A stretch of DNA of 64,000 nt from Bacteroidales bacterium UBA4363 (GTDB lineage: Bacteria > Bacteroidota > Bacteroidia > Bacteroidales > Paludibacteraceae), in NCBI GenBank assembly GCA_002393965.1, contig DGSL01000008.1:1-64000 (forward strand). The letters run 5' to 3'. The first letter of the stretch is position 1. Every line of letters begins with the position of its first letter. Below the pieces are notes generated by a model. That model had not been told where the DNA came from. It saw only the letters and a list, made by a program, of their open reading frames with translations, and made no database searches. A program made the position numbers and the translations under genes. This document shows positions 45,311 through 55,493 of this stretch, piece by piece.

Positions 45311-45423
45311 AGGCAGGCGGTTTTCCTTTCCTCGCAAAGTACCGTTTTTTCCCCCTTTATATATTATCGAATTATCTTGCATGACAAAGATTAAAGGAAG
45401 GGCACTTACCTTTCCTACTTCTT

Positions 45424-45431
45424 TATCTTTG
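45424..45431 (+). promoter_or_regulatory. -7 promoter element of dnaE (TATCTTTG)
   Basis: TATCTTTG is followed by a leader of about 150 nt before ATG 45586. Between the rubredoxin stop and this element is AT-rich sequence with no other feature. Confidence 0.55.
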
Positions 45432-45585
45432 TCGTATAGATTCTTCGTCGGCAGATTTTTTTTGTAGCCTTTTTCAAAAGACATTATGAGCAGAGTCCTG
45501 TTTGACTGAACTATGCCATAATACAAAAGGTCTTAGTTGATAAAAGCACATTCTATCCCATAAAAAACAAACGCTTCGCCTCAGT

Positions 45586-48500
45586 ATGGATCGTTTCACC
45601 CACCTTCACGTTCACTCTCACTATTCGATACTGGACGGCATGTCGAAAGTGCCTGATCTCATTGACCGTGCCTTGAAACTGGGCATGCACTCCATTGCCC
45701 TGACCGACCACGGAAATATGTACGGCATCAAAGAGTTAATGGACACTGCTGGTTCCGTGAATGCTCCGATCAAGAAACGCATCAAGGCGCTGGAAAAAGA
45801 GATTGAGGAACTGAAAAGCGGTTCTGTTCCGTCGGACCATCCGTCTGACCGGACGGTGGATGCCATCCTGGAAGAGATAAAGGTTGCGAAAGACTCCCTT
45901 TTCAAGCCCATTGCCGGTGTGGAGGCCTATTGCGCACGCCGTTCGTTGTATCTAAAAGACAAAGACGTCAAGGAATACAATCCCGAGACGGGTCGAGAGC
46001 GCATCATAGATGCGAGCGGTTGGCATCTGGTATTGCTTGCCAAGAACAAGAAAGGGTATCAGAATCTCTGTAAGATTGTTTCCACGGCGTGGATTGACGG
46101 CAACTATTTCCGTCCGCGCATTGACAAAGAATTATTGGAGAAATACCACGAAGGCCTCATCTGCAGTTCGGCGTGTCTGGGAGGGGAGATTCCCCAACTC
46201 ATCATTGCCGGCAAGACGGACGAAGCGGAAAAGAGCATCCGATGGTTCCAAAACCTTTTCGGAGACGACTATTATTTAGAGATTCAGCGTCACAAGACCG
46301 ACCTTCCCCGCTCTGACCGCCGTGTATTCGAGCGCCAGCAGCAAGTCAATCCCGTCATTCTGGAACTGGCAAAAAAAACCGGGGTGAAGGTCATTGCCAC
46401 CAACGACGTACACTTTGTCCTACGGGAGCATGCCGAGGCTCATGACCGTCTTATCTGTCTGAACACGGGTAAGAAGCTGAATGATGAAGACCGGATGCAC
46501 TACACCAAACAGGAATGGCTGAAAAGTCCGGATGAGATGCAGGAGATCTTCCAAGATGTCCCGGAGGCATTGAGCAACACGCAAGAGATTGTCAACAAGG
46601 TAGAATACTACTCCATTGACTCCGACCCGATCATGCCAAAGTTCGACATACCCACTGACTTTGGTACCGAAGAGGAATATCGACAGCGATTCACGGAAGA
46701 AGATCTCTTCAATGAGTTTACCCGCAATGAAAAAGGAGAGACGGTACTCAGTCAGGAGGAAGCGGAAAAGAAAATCCACAAATTAGGCGGCTACGAGAAG
46801 CTGTACCGCATCAAGTTGGAGGCGGACTACCTGAACAAACTGGCATGGGATGGAGCTCACATGCGATACGGAGAGAATCTGACCGAAGAGATCAAGAGTC
46901 AGATCACCTTTGAGTTACACATCATGAAGACCATGGGATTCCCTGGTTACTTCCTCATTGTCTCCGACTACATCCGTGCGGCGCGTGAAGAGCTGGGGGT
47001 CAGTGTAGGTCCGGGTCGTGGTTCGGCGGCAGGCTCCGTTGTCGCCTACTGTCTGCGCATCACTGACGTTGATCCGTTGAAATACGACCTGCTGTTCGAG
47101 CGATTCCTGAATCCTGACCGCATTTCCCTTCCCGATATTGACGTAGATTTTGATGATGACGGTCGCGGTCGCGTCCTGGACTGGGTCACACAGAAATACG
47201 GAAAAGAAAAGGTAGCGCACATCATCACCTACGGAACCATGGCTGCCAAAAGTGCCATTGCCGATGTCGGTCGTGTACAGGAAGTTCCACTCCCGATTGT
47301 AAATGAATGGAAGAAACTTGTACCGGATGCGTTGCCCGATACCATCAAGAACGAAAAGGGGAAGACCCCGAAACCGACGTTGTCCAACTGTCTGAAATAC
47401 CTTCCGGAGTTTCAGTCAAGATTCCAGGCCTCGGATCAGAACGAGAAAGACATGATCACGTATGCAGCTGAGTTGGAGGGCACGATCCGTCAGGTAGGCA
47501 TACATGCCTGCGGCGTCATCATCGGAGCCGATGATCTGACCAATTTTGCACCGATGAGTACGGTGTATGACAAAGAAACGGGTCAGGACGTCATCGTAAC
47601 GCAATATGACGGTCATGTCATCGAGCAGGTAGGCCTCATCAAGATGGACTTCCTGGGTCTCTCTACGCTATCCATCATCAAAGAAGCGCTGAAAAACATC
47701 TACAAGCGCACAGGAGAGCAGGTTGACATTGATCACATCCCGTTGGACGATGAGCTGACCTATCAATTATATCAGCGAGGCGACACGATTGGTACTTTCC
47801 AATTTGAAAGTGCCGGCATGCAGGAGCATCTACGCAACCTTCAGCCGACCGTTTTTGAGGACCTTATTGCCATGAATGCGCTTTACCGTCCGGGACCGAT
47901 GGACAACATTCCGGAATTCATCAAGCGGAAACAGGGAATCAAAGAGATCCGATACGAGATAGACGTCATGTCGAAATATCTGTCGGACACATATGGCATC
48001 ACCGTGTATCAGGAACAGGTCATGCTTCTGAGTCGTCTGCTTGCTGACTTCACGCGAGGAGAGAGTGATGCGTTGCGCAAGGCGATGGGAAAGAAGAAAA
48101 AAGACATTGTTGACAAGATGAAGCCCCAGTTCATTGAAGGTGGCAAGAAGAACGGGCATGACGAGAAGATACTGGAGCACATCTGGAGTGAGTGGGAGAA
48201 ATTTGCCTCCTATGCCTTCAACAAGTCGCATGCGACGTGCTACTCGTGGGTAGCCTATCAAACGGCATGGTTAAAAGCCCATTATCCAGCCGACTTCATG
48301 GCGGCGAACCTGACGCGCAACCGTGATGACATCACGAAGGTATCTAAATTCATGGATGAATGCCGTCGGATGGGCATTGACGTACTCGGTCCTGACATCA
48401 ACGAATCGGACTTAAACTTCACGGTAAACAAAGAGGGAGCCATCCGTTTCGGTCTTGGCGGAGTAAAGGGAGTAGGCGAGGGGGCCGTCGAAAGCATCAT

Positions 48501-49539
48501 ACAGGAGCGTGAAAAGAACGGGCCTTACGTTTCTATTTACGACTTCATGGAGCGCATTAACATGACGTCCTGCAACCGAGGAACGTTGGAGAGTCTTGGG
48601 TTGGCAGGTGCCTTTGACAACTTCGGTGACGGTTCGAAGCGAGAACAGTTCTTCGTACGTACCAATATAGAGAAGCGTCCGACCTTCAATGAGGCGCTGA
48701 TTGAATACGGCCGTACCGTTCAGAACGACCGTCTTCAGAACACGAACACCCTCTTCGGGGACTTAGGAGGCGACGCCATAGAGATCCAACGTCCGCCCCT
48801 CAATGCCACTCAGCAGTGGAACTTTCTTGAGAAGCTAGGGTGGGAGAAAGACTGTATCGGCATCTATCTCTCCTCGCATCCTCTTGACGAATACTACTGT
48901 GAATTTCGTTCCTTTGTTACTGTCCAGTGCAAAGAGATGGAAGAATGGATGAAGAAGACAACCGAGGGAGATTCGCCTCGAGGGAAGGACTTCACGATGG
49001 CTGGTATTGTCACGGACACGTACAACGGCGTCACGAAGACGAACAACCCATATGGACGGTTTACGATTGAAGACTATTCAGGGTCGTACACGTTCGCCCT
49101 CTTCGGTGAGAACTACATCGAATACAAGAAATACATGCAAAAGGACCTGTATATCCTTGTCAGGGGTCACATTGCCGACCGTCGCGAAAGATACAACAAC
49201 TTCCATCCGAAAGTCGGAGATTCCTTGACTCTGGACGCAAACATCAAGCAGGTCATGTTGCTCAACGATGTCTGTCAAAAGATGGCGGAACGCCTCACGG
49301 TCTATCTTGACAGCGACAGGCTCCAGCCTGATTTTGTCACGAACTTCGGCAGAATGATGAAAAGCGGGAACGTTGAAGGGGAGCGACACGGTCACATATC
49401 GCTACACATCGTCTTTCAGAAAAAGAACCGCAATATCCCGACACGGGCGCGTAACATATGGGTCGATATGAACCGAGAGGTAAAAGAATTCCTAAAGACG
49501 AACCAGGAGCGCCACCTTCTGGAGTTCAAACTCAGTTGA
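45586..49539 (+). CDS. dnaE: DNA polymerase III alpha subunit
   Basis: A 1317-residue replicative polymerase catalytic subunit. It opens with the PHP domain (FTHLHVHSHYSILDGMSKV, then ALTDHGNMYGIKEL), interrupted after residue 60 by a charged insertion that makes it longer than the E. coli protein. The palm has SVGPGRGSAAGSVVAY and the catalytic aspartates in LPDIDVDFDDDGRG (Asp517, 519 and 521). Helix-hairpin-helix, OB-fold and C-terminal regions follow. trxA lies 127 bases downstream. Confidence 0.96.
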   Translation: MDRFTHLHVHSHYSILDGMSKVPDLIDRALKLGMHSIALTDHGNMYGIKELMDTAGSVNAPIKKRIKALEKEIEELKSGSVPSDHPSDRTVDAILEEIKVAKDSLFKPIAGVEAYCARRSLYLKDKDVKEYNPETGRERIIDASGWHLVLLAKNKKGYQNLCKIVSTAWIDGNYFRPRIDKELLEKYHEGLICSSACLGGEIPQLIIAGKTDEAEKSIRWFQNLFGDDYYLEIQRHKTDLPRSDRRVFERQQQVNPVILELAKKTGVKVIATNDVHFVLREHAEAHDRLICLNTGKKLNDEDRMHYTKQEWLKSPDEMQEIFQDVPEALSNTQEIVNKVEYYSIDSDPIMPKFDIPTDFGTEEEYRQRFTEEDLFNEFTRNEKGETVLSQEEAEKKIHKLGGYEKLYRIKLEADYLNKLAWDGAHMRYGENLTEEIKSQITFELHIMKTMGFPGYFLIVSDYIRAAREELGVSVGPGRGSAAGSVVAYCLRITDVDPLKYDLLFERFLNPDRISLPDIDVDFDDDGRGRVLDWVTQKYGKEKVAHIITYGTMAAKSAIADVGRVQEVPLPIVNEWKKLVPDALPDTIKNEKGKTPKPTLSNCLKYLPEFQSRFQASDQNEKDMITYAAELEGTIRQVGIHACGVIIGADDLTNFAPMSTVYDKETGQDVIVTQYDGHVIEQVGLIKMDFLGLSTLSIIKEALKNIYKRTGEQVDIDHIPLDDELTYQLYQRGDTIGTFQFESAGMQEHLRNLQPTVFEDLIAMNALYRPGPMDNIPEFIKRKQGIKEIRYEIDVMSKYLSDTYGITVYQEQVMLLSRLLADFTRGESDALRKAMGKKKKDIVDKMKPQFIEGGKKNGHDEKILEHIWSEWEKFASYAFNKSHATCYSWVAYQTAWLKAHYPADFMAANLTRNRDDITKVSKFMDECRRMGIDVLGPDINESDLNFTVNKEGAIRFGLGGVKGVGEGAVESIIQEREKNGPYVSIYDFMERINMTSCNRGTLESLGLAGAFDNFGDGSKREQFFVRTNIEKRPTFNEALIEYGRTVQNDRLQNTNTLFGDLGGDAIEIQRPPLNATQQWNFLEKLGWEKDCIGIYLSSHPLDEYYCEFRSFVTVQCKEMEEWMKKTTEGDSPRGKDFTMAGIVTDTYNGVTKTNNPYGRFTIEDYSGSYTFALFGENYIEYKKYMQKDLYILVRGHIADRRERYNNFHPKVGDSLTLDANIKQVMLLNDVCQKMAERLTVYLDSDRLQPDFVTNFGRMMKSGNVEGERHGHISLHIVFQKKNRNIPTRARNIWVDMNREVKEFLKTNQERHLLEFKLS

Positions 49540-49666
49540 TACATCCTCCCATGCACATTGAAAAGCAACCTTGATTAAATAAGCCAGGAGAGCAAAGTCA
49601 GCTTTACACTAAGTTCTGCCATGGCGAGAGAATACCTAATAAAAACCATCCAACCATTCAAAAATC

Positions 49667-49984
49667 ATGACACAGACACTTACAGACCAAAACTTCGCAG
49701 CCGAAACGGCTGAAGGGATCACCGTTGTTGACTGCTGGGCAGCCTGGTGCGGTCCCTGCAAACGTCTTGGTCCCGTTATTGACAAGATAGCGGACGACTA
49801 TGCGGGTAGAGTCAAAGTCGGCAAACTCGACGTGGACGAGAACATGGAGATCCCGCAACAATTCGGTATCATGAGCATTCCGACCGTCTTGTTCTTCCGC
49901 AACGGAGAACTAGTTGACAAGACAGTGGGTCTTGTTCCGGAGTCCGAGATAACGCGGCGCATTGACGCTATGTTGTCGAAATAG
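49667..49984 (+). CDS. trxA: Thioredoxin
   Basis: A 105-residue thioredoxin with the active-site WCGPCK (near residues 27-32) and the cis-proline segment SIPTVLFFRNGE. No signal peptide is present, so it is the cytoplasmic disulfide reductant. It sits after dnaE, and a long perfect hairpin follows its stop. Confidence 0.95.
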   Translation: MTQTLTDQNFAAETAEGITVVDCWAAWCGPCKRLGPVIDKIADDYAGRVKVGKLDVDENMEIPQQFGIMSIPTVLFFRNGELVDKTVGLVPESEITRRIDAMLSK

Positions 49985-50014
49985 CCTTCGTTCGATCCCT
50001 CTGACTTCCATTCA

Positions 50015-50048
50015 ATGACAGACAAGGGTTTTGCTTCTTGTCTGTCAT
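50015..50048 (+). terminator. Hairpin after trxA
   Basis: Perfect 12-bp stem ATGACAGACAAG (50015-50026) and CTTGTCTGTCAT (50037-50048) with a 10-nt loop. There is no T-run after it, so it may terminate together with the downstream hairpins. Confidence 0.6.
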
Positions 50049-50101
50049 GTACCTATGTTCAGACGCCATCGAGGGGGAGACTCTCTTTAGCAGAAGGGGA
50101 T

Positions 50102-50174
50102 CCATCCTGTCAAGGATGGGCGGGTGTTTTTATGCTCAAAAACATACAAAAGACAAGAACACCCGTCTTTTTTT
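50102..50174 (+). terminator. Tandem hairpins and T-run upstream of the aldolase promoter
   Basis: A short stem CCATCC/GGATGG (50102-50119) is followed by CGGGTGTT (50121-50128) pairing with AACACCCG (50158-50165), then CTTTTTTTTCT-type sequence. This second stem with its T-run looks like an intrinsic terminator insulating the aldolase promoter. Confidence 0.6.
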
Positions 50175-50179
50175 CTATG

Positions 50180-50187
50180 TATATTTG
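50180..50187 (+). promoter_or_regulatory. -7 promoter element of the aldolase gene (TATATTTG)
   Basis: TATATTTG lies 63 bases before ATG 50251, just after the upstream terminator. Confidence 0.6.
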
Positions 50188-50250
50188 TAAGGATATTCAG
50201 ACTTTTAGGCAAAGTCTATTATCGATAAACTCTAACACATCTATTCAAAC

Positions 50251-51249
50251 ATGGTTAACTTCAAAGAATTAGGTCTTGTAAACACACGCGAGATGTTTAA
50301 GAAGGCCATTAATGGCGGATATGCCATTCCAGCGTTCAACTTCAACAATATGGAACAACTGCAAGCCATTATACAAGCTGCAGCAGAAACCAAATCACCC
50401 GTTATACTACAAGTGAGCAAGGGAGCCCGCAACTATGCGAATCAGACCTTGCTGCGCTATATGGCAGAAGGAGCCGTCGCCTATGCGAAGGAACTAGGCT
50501 GGGAAAATCCTCAGATTGTCCTCCATCTTGATCACGGCGACTCCTTTGAACTCTGCAAGAGTTGTGTAGATATGGGATTCTCGAGCGTGATGATTGACGG
50601 CAGTCACCTACCTTATGACGAGAACGTTGCACTGACCAAGAAAGTCGTTGAGTATGCTCATCAATTTGACGTCACGGTAGAGGGAGAGTTGGGCGTGTTG
50701 GCAGGCGTGGAAGACGAGGTACAGTCGGACCACCACACCTACACTCGTCCGGAAGAGGTTGTGGACTTCACCACCAAGACGGGTTGTGACTCGCTGGCCA
50801 TCTCGATCGGAACATCGCACGGAGCCAATAAATTCAAGCCAGAGCAGTGCACACGTGATGCAAAGACTGGTCGTCTGGTTCCGCCGCCATTGGCCTTTGA
50901 TGTTTTAGACGGAGTCATGGAACAATTACCAGGATTCCCGATTGTGCTTCATGGATCCTCGTCCGTCCCTCAGGAAGAGGTAGAGACCATCAACAAATAC
51001 GGAGGAGCACTTGTTGACGCGATTGGCATACCGGAAGAGCAGTTGCGTAAAGCCGCGAAGAGTGCCGTATGCAAGATCAACATTGACAGTGACAGCCGTT
51101 TGGCCATGACGGCTGCTATCCGTGAAGTCTTGGCGCTGAAGCCAGCGGAGTTCGACCCGAGAAAGTATCTGGGACCGGCGCGTGACAACATGAAGAAGTT
51201 GTACATCCACAAGATAAAGGATGTATTGGGCAGTGACGGGAAAGCATAA
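50251..51249 (+). CDS. fba: Class II fructose-bisphosphate aldolase
   Basis: A 332-residue zinc-dependent aldolase cleaving fructose 1,6-bisphosphate in glycolysis. Zinc and substrate motifs: VLHLDHGDSFELCKSCVDMG, GFSSVMIDGSHLPY, VEGELGVLAGVEDEV, then IGTSHGANKF and PIVLHGSSSVPQEE. The length and order match Bacteroidetes class II enzymes. It has its own promoter and terminator, so it is monocistronic. Confidence 0.96.
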   Translation: MVNFKELGLVNTREMFKKAINGGYAIPAFNFNNMEQLQAIIQAAAETKSPVILQVSKGARNYANQTLLRYMAEGAVAYAKELGWENPQIVLHLDHGDSFELCKSCVDMGFSSVMIDGSHLPYDENVALTKKVVEYAHQFDVTVEGELGVLAGVEDEVQSDHHTYTRPEEVVDFTTKTGCDSLAISIGTSHGANKFKPEQCTRDAKTGRLVPPPLAFDVLDGVMEQLPGFPIVLHGSSSVPQEEVETINKYGGALVDAIGIPEEQLRKAAKSAVCKINIDSDSRLAMTAAIREVLALKPAEFDPRKYLGPARDNMKKLYIHKIKDVLGSDGKA

Positions 51250-51272
51250 TGCATCATAATCATAGACAAGCG

Positions 51273-51312
51273 AAAGAAGGGGCGAGTGAACATTCACTCG
51301 CCCCTTCTTTTT
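51273..51312. terminator. Bidirectional terminator between the aldolase and DUF805 genes
   Basis: A 17-bp stem (51273-51289 with 51294-51310, starting AAAGAAGGGGCGAG) with a 4-nt loop. T-rich sequence follows on the plus strand and precedes the convergent DUF805 stop. Confidence 0.85.
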
Positions 51313-51346
51313 GTCTGTTATGCGTTCTTCTGTCGGGATGGAAGCC

Positions 51347-51712
51347 TTATTCTGCCGGTTCCTCTCCGAAGTTGTTGGTTCCCTTGTCACCTTCCTTTGC
51401 GCACCAAATGATAAGAATAATCCAGCCTACGATTGGAACAAGAGCAATCAACTGCCACCAACCGCTCTTGTTGATGTCATGCAAACGACGTGCAGTCAAT
51501 GCCAGGCTTGGAATAAGGACAGCCAAGCCATAGAGACCCGCAAGAACGGTTGTTGAAAAAATTGCGCCATCAATGATGTTGAGGACAAGACTGACCACGA
51601 CGTTTACCAGAACGAAGTACCAAAACTCCTTGCGTCCTGCGCGTCCGTCAAACTTAGCGAACTTCTGGGTAAAGACCTCCTTGTAATTCGAAATCAATTC
51701 ATCAGTACTCAT
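51347..51712 (-). CDS. DUF805 membrane protein
   Basis: A 121-residue inner-membrane protein of the DUF805/YhaH family: FDGRAGRKEFWYFVLVNVVV, then TARRLHDINKSGWWQLIALV, the two family signatures. There are about four hydrophobic segments (about 29-49, 52-72, 85-105). The function is not established. No clear promoter element was found upstream. Confidence 0.87.
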   Translation of the reverse strand: MSTDELISNYKEVFTQKFAKFDGRAGRKEFWYFVLVNVVVSLVLNIIDGAIFSTTVLAGLYGLAVLIPSLALTARRLHDINKSGWWQLIALVPIVGWIILIIWCAKEGDKGTNNFGEEPAE

Positions 51713-51796
51713 AATTGTAAGATTTTAGTTGGTTAATAAATAATATAGATATGTTCTGTGTCTTTGAATTCTGCCACGTGTATTCATAAGAAGGGG

Positions 51797-52894
51797 TCAG
51801 ACGTTGAAGCGGAAGAGCATCGTATCGCCGTCCTGCACCTCATACTCTTTCCCCTCGACGGCCATTTTCCCAGCCTCCTTGCATGCTGTTTCCGACCCGT
51901 ATTTTATATAATCGTCGTACTTAATCACTTCGGCACGGATGAATCCCTTCTCGAAATCGGTGTGTATCACGCCTGCGCACTGTGGGGCCTTCCAACCTTT
52001 TCGGAACGTCCATGCGCGCACCTCTTTCGGTCCTGCCGTAAAGAACGTGCGCAGATTGAGGAGTCGGTATGCGGCGCGGATGAGTCGGCTGACACCAGAC
52101 TCCTGCAGTCCCATTGCCTCGAGGAATTCCTGTCGTTCCTCGTACGTCTCGAGTTCAGCGATATCGGCTTCGGTTGCGGCAGCCACGATGAGCAGTTCTG
52201 CCTCCTCGTCCTTGATTGCTTCGCGCACTGCATTGACATAGGCATTGCCTTCCACAGCGGCATTCTCATCTACGTTGCAGATATACAATACCGGTTTATT
52301 GGTCAGCAGTCCCAGTTCCTTGACCATCCGTTCGTGTTCCTTGTCAACCTGCACGGTCCGTGCGCTCTTTCCGCTTTCGAGGGCCTCCTTGTATTGAAGT
52401 AGGATGGCGGAGAGTATTTTGGCATCCTTATCTCCGGCGGATGCCTGTTTCTGCACCTTGTTGAGGCGTGATTCAACTGTTTCGAGATCCTTCAGCTGCA
52501 GTTCCGTATCGATGATATTCTTATCACGTACCGGGTCGATTGAACCGTCGACGTGTGTAATATTATCATTATCGAAGCAGCGCAGTACATGCAAGATTGC
52601 ATCCGTTTCGCGGATGTTCGCCAAGAACTTGTTACCCAGTCCCTCTCCTTTGGAGGCTCCCTTGACCAGTCCTGCGATATCAACGATCTCGACCGTAGTC
52701 GGCACGATACGTTCCGGGTGGACGAGTTCAGAAAGTTTATTGAGGCGGTCGTCAGGAACGGTAATCACACCTACGTTCGGTTCAATCGTACAAAAAGGGA
52801 AATTGGCGGCCTGAGCCTTCGCATTGGAAAGACAGTTGAAAAGGGTCGATTTTCCCACGTTAGGGAGTCCGACAATGCCGCATTGAAGTGCCAT
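51797..52894 (-). CDS. ychF: Ribosome-associated ATPase/GTPase YchF
   Basis: A 365-residue Obg-related P-loop protein that preferentially binds ATP. G1 is GLPNVGKSTLF (9-19), G3 is DIAGLVKGAS, and the nucleotide-specificity site (ICNVDE) differs from NKxD, as expected for YchF. A coiled-coil insert (LETVESRLNKVQKQA) and a C-terminal TGS domain (RAWTFRKG, AEVIKYDDYI, YEVQDGDTMLFRF) complete it. It has its own promoter, divergent from sufB. Confidence 0.96.
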   Translation of the reverse strand: MALQCGIVGLPNVGKSTLFNCLSNAKAQAANFPFCTIEPNVGVITVPDDRLNKLSELVHPERIVPTTVEIVDIAGLVKGASKGEGLGNKFLANIRETDAILHVLRCFDNDNITHVDGSIDPVRDKNIIDTELQLKDLETVESRLNKVQKQASAGDKDAKILSAILLQYKEALESGKSARTVQVDKEHERMVKELGLLTNKPVLYICNVDENAAVEGNAYVNAVREAIKDEEAELLIVAAATEADIAELETYEERQEFLEAMGLQESGVSRLIRAAYRLLNLRTFFTAGPKEVRAWTFRKGWKAPQCAGVIHTDFEKGFIRAEVIKYDDYIKYGSETACKEAGKMAVEGKEYEVQDGDTMLFRFNV

Positions 52895-52921
52895 TCTTAG
52901 AAATCCAGTTTATGTTTTTCA

Positions 52922-52929
52922 CAAAGATA
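52922..52929 (-). promoter_or_regulatory. -7 promoter element of ychF (TATCTTTG)
   Basis: The minus strand reads TATCTTTG, 28 bases before the ychF start codon. Confidence 0.65.
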
Positions 52930-53093
52930 CTACTTTTATCCGAAAAACATGATGACTTTTCCCCATGTTCAGACGTAATCAGGAGGAAGGGACCTGTTCC
53001 ACAGACAGAGAGCACATTGCGAGTCCCGTCCTCCTATTTTCTCCCGAGAGCCCGTCCTATTTGATTCCTCCACTCTATCTCGTTTTTTCTTTC

Positions 53094-53101
53094 TATCTTT
53101 G
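53094..53101 (+). promoter_or_regulatory. -7 promoter element of the suf-ispG operon (TATCTTTG)
   Basis: TATCTTTG ends at 53101, 29 bases before the ATG at 53131. A GTG at 53101 that would lengthen sufB overlaps its last base and so cannot be the start. Confidence 0.65.
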
Positions 53102-53130
53102 TGGATGCTTATAGCGAAACACTGATTCAA

Positions 53131-54585
53131 ATGGCTGAAGAACTGAACGAATCCATCATAAACGAGCTGGCCAACGAGAAGTACAAGTACGGTTTCACGA
53201 CTGAGATAGACACTGAATACATTCCGACTGGTCTGAACGAAGAAATCATCCGCATGATTTCTGCCAAGAAACAGGAGCCGGACTGGATGTTGGAGTTCCG
53301 GCTCCAAGCCTACCGGAAATGGAGTGAGATGGAGATGCCTCGCTGGCCGTTGCTGCAGTTGCCTGAGTTGGACTATCAGTCCATGCGCTACTATGCGGCA
53401 CCGAAACAAAAGAAAGCGCCAGAGAGTCTGGACGATGTCGATCCGGAGTTACTGAAGACCTTCGATCGACTTGGTATACCTATTGAAGAGCAGAAACTTC
53501 ACGTCGGCATGGCTGTTGATGCCATCATGGACTCCGTATCGGTCAAGACGACGAACAAAGAGAAACTGGCAGCGGAAGGCATTATCTTCTGCTCCATTTC
53601 GGAAGCCGTGCGCAACTATCCTGATTTGGTAAAGAGATATTTAGGCAGTGTTGTCCCACCGACGGACAACTTCTTTGCGGCATTGAATTCCGCCGTCTTC
53701 TCAGACGGTTCGTTTGTCTATATACCGAAGGGTGTGAGATGTCCGATGGAGTTATCCTCTTATTTCCGAATCAATGCCCTGAACACCGGTCAGTTTGAAC
53801 GCACACTCATCGTTGCTGACGATGAGAGTTATGTCAGTTATCTGGAAGGATGTACAGCACCGGCACGAGATGAATACCAACTACACGCTGCGATCGTAGA
53901 GATTGTCGTCAACGACGGAGCTGAGGTGAAATACTCGACGGTACAGAACTGGTATCCCGGAGACAAGGACGGAAAGGGAGGTGTCTATAACTTCGTCACC
54001 AAGCGCGGTATTGTCAAAGAGAACGCCAAACTCTCGTGGACACAGGTCGAGACGGGTTCTGCCATCACTTGGAAGTACCCTTCCTGCGTATTGCGAGGAG
54101 ACAATGCGGTCGGAGAATTCTATTCCGTAGCGGTAACCAACCATCACCAGCAGGCCGACACGGGAACGAAAATGATACACATAGGCAAGAACACACGCAG
54201 TCATATCGTCTCGAAGGGAATCTCCGCGGGTCAGTCACAAAACAGTTACCGCGGGCTGGTCCGTGTAGCGCCGACTGCAGAAGGTGCCCGCAACTTCTCC
54301 CAGTGTGACTCCCTGCTGCTTGGTGACTGCTGTGGTGCGCACACCTTCCCCTATATGGACGTACACAACGAATCCGCCGTCATCGAGCATGAAGCCACCA
54401 CGTCGAAGATTTCGGACGACCAGCTCTTCTACTGCAATCAGCGTGGTATTTCCGCCAACGACGCCGTATCGTTGATAGTCGGTGGTTATGCCAAAGAAGT
54501 CATCAATCAATTGCCGATGGAATTTGCGGTAGAAGCGCAGAGGTTGCTTGAAATATCGTTGGAAAGCACGTCCGGAGTAGGATAG
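53131..54585 (+). CDS. sufB: Fe-S cluster assembly scaffold SufB
   Basis: A 484-residue scaffold for iron-sulfur cluster assembly, working with SufC and SufD. The start is ATG 53131 ([10 protein letters not shown]). Family blocks: [89 protein letters not shown] and a late YCNQRGIS. A cluster-relevant Cys lies in EGCTAP. It is first of the sufB-sufC-sufD-ispG group. Confidence 0.96.
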   Translation: MAEELNESIINELANEKYKYGFTTEIDTEYIPTGLNEEIIRMISAKKQEPDWMLEFRLQAYRKWSEMEMPRWPLLQLPELDYQSMRYYAAPKQKKAPESLDDVDPELLKTFDRLGIPIEEQKLHVGMAVDAIMDSVSVKTTNKEKLAAEGIIFCSISEAVRNYPDLVKRYLGSVVPPTDNFFAALNSAVFSDGSFVYIPKGVRCPMELSSYFRINALNTGQFERTLIVADDESYVSYLEGCTAPARDEYQLHAAIVEIVVNDGAEVKYSTVQNWYPGDKDGKGGVYNFVTKRGIVKENAKLSWTQVETGSAITWKYPSCVLRGDNAVGEFYSVAVTNHHQQADTGTKMIHIGKNTRSHIVSKGISAGQSQNSYRGLVRVAPTAEGARNFSQCDSLLLGDCCGAHTFPYMDVHNESAVIEHEATTSKISDDQLFYCNQRGISANDAVSLIVGGYAKEVINQLPMEFAVEAQRLLEISLESTSGVG

Positions 54586-54635
54586 CCGCATCCGTCATCC
54601 AGTCAGCAAAAAAAAACAGAAACCATCATCATAGC

Positions 54636-55391
54636 ATGTTAGAAATTAAAAATCTGCACGCCAACATTGGCGAGAAAGAAATACTCAAAGGCATCAACCT
54701 GACCGTACGTGATGGAGAGGTACATGCCATCATGGGTCCGAACGGCTCTGGCAAGTCGACGCTTTCGGCTGTCATCACGGGTCATCCGGCATACACTGTT
54801 ACTTCCGGTGAGATTCTCTTCAACGGCAAGAACATCCTTGACCTCCCTCCGGAGGACCGTTCGAGGGAAGGTATTTTCCTATCGTTCCAGTATCCTGTTG
54901 AGATACCTGGTGTATCCATAGTCAACTTCATGCGTACAGCCGTCAATGAGCATCGCAAATACAAGGGTCAGCCACCACTATCCGCCGGAGAATTTCTCAA
55001 GCTCATGCGAGAGAAGAAAGAATACGTTGAGTTGGACAATCGTCTTGCGAACCGATCCGTCAATGAAGGATTCTCCGGAGGCGAGAAGAAGCGCAACGAG
55101 ATTTTTCAAATGGCGATGTTGGAGCCGAAGCTCTCCATCCTTGACGAGACGGACTCCGGTCTTGACATCGATGCCCTGCGCATTGTAGCGGCAGGTGTCA
55201 ACCGTCTGAAGAGCAAAGACAACTCCACCATTGTCATTACGCATTATCAGCGTCTGCTTGACTATATTGTCCCTGACATTGTCCATGTCCTGTACAAAGG
55301 GCGCATTGTCAAGACGGCAGGCAAGGAACTGGCTCTTGAGCTTGAAGAGCGGGGGTATGACTGGATAAAGAAAGAGGTAGAGAACGAATAA
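54636..55391 (+). CDS. sufC: Fe-S cluster assembly ATPase SufC
   Basis: A 251-residue ABC-type ATPase that drives the SufBCD scaffold. Walker A is GPNGSGKST (34-42), the ABC signature is [11 protein letters not shown], and Walker B with the H-loop is [12 protein letters not shown], then VITHYQRL. It lies 50 bases after sufB and 102 before sufD. Confidence 0.96.
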   Translation: MLEIKNLHANIGEKEILKGINLTVRDGEVHAIMGPNGSGKSTLSAVITGHPAYTVTSGEILFNGKNILDLPPEDRSREGIFLSFQYPVEIPGVSIVNFMRTAVNEHRKYKGQPPLSAGEFLKLMREKKEYVELDNRLANRSVNEGFSGGEKKRNEIFQMAMLEPKLSILDETDSGLDIDALRIVAAGVNRLKSKDNSTIVITHYQRLLDYIVPDIVHVLYKGRIVKTAGKELALELEERGYDWIKKEVENE

Positions 55392-55493
55392 CACTTCTCC
55401 TGCATTCCTCTTCCTGTTGCGTCGGCAGGACGAGAAAGCAGCCACCATCAAGACACCCAAGGATTACTGAAAAAAGAAAGACATCCATCTCCC

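Noticed and set aside
53101..53130. GTG 53101 as the sufB start (ten extra codons).
   Set aside because: The GTG shares its first base with the end of the TATCTTTG promoter element, so it cannot be in the transcript in the expected position; ATG 53131 fits the family.
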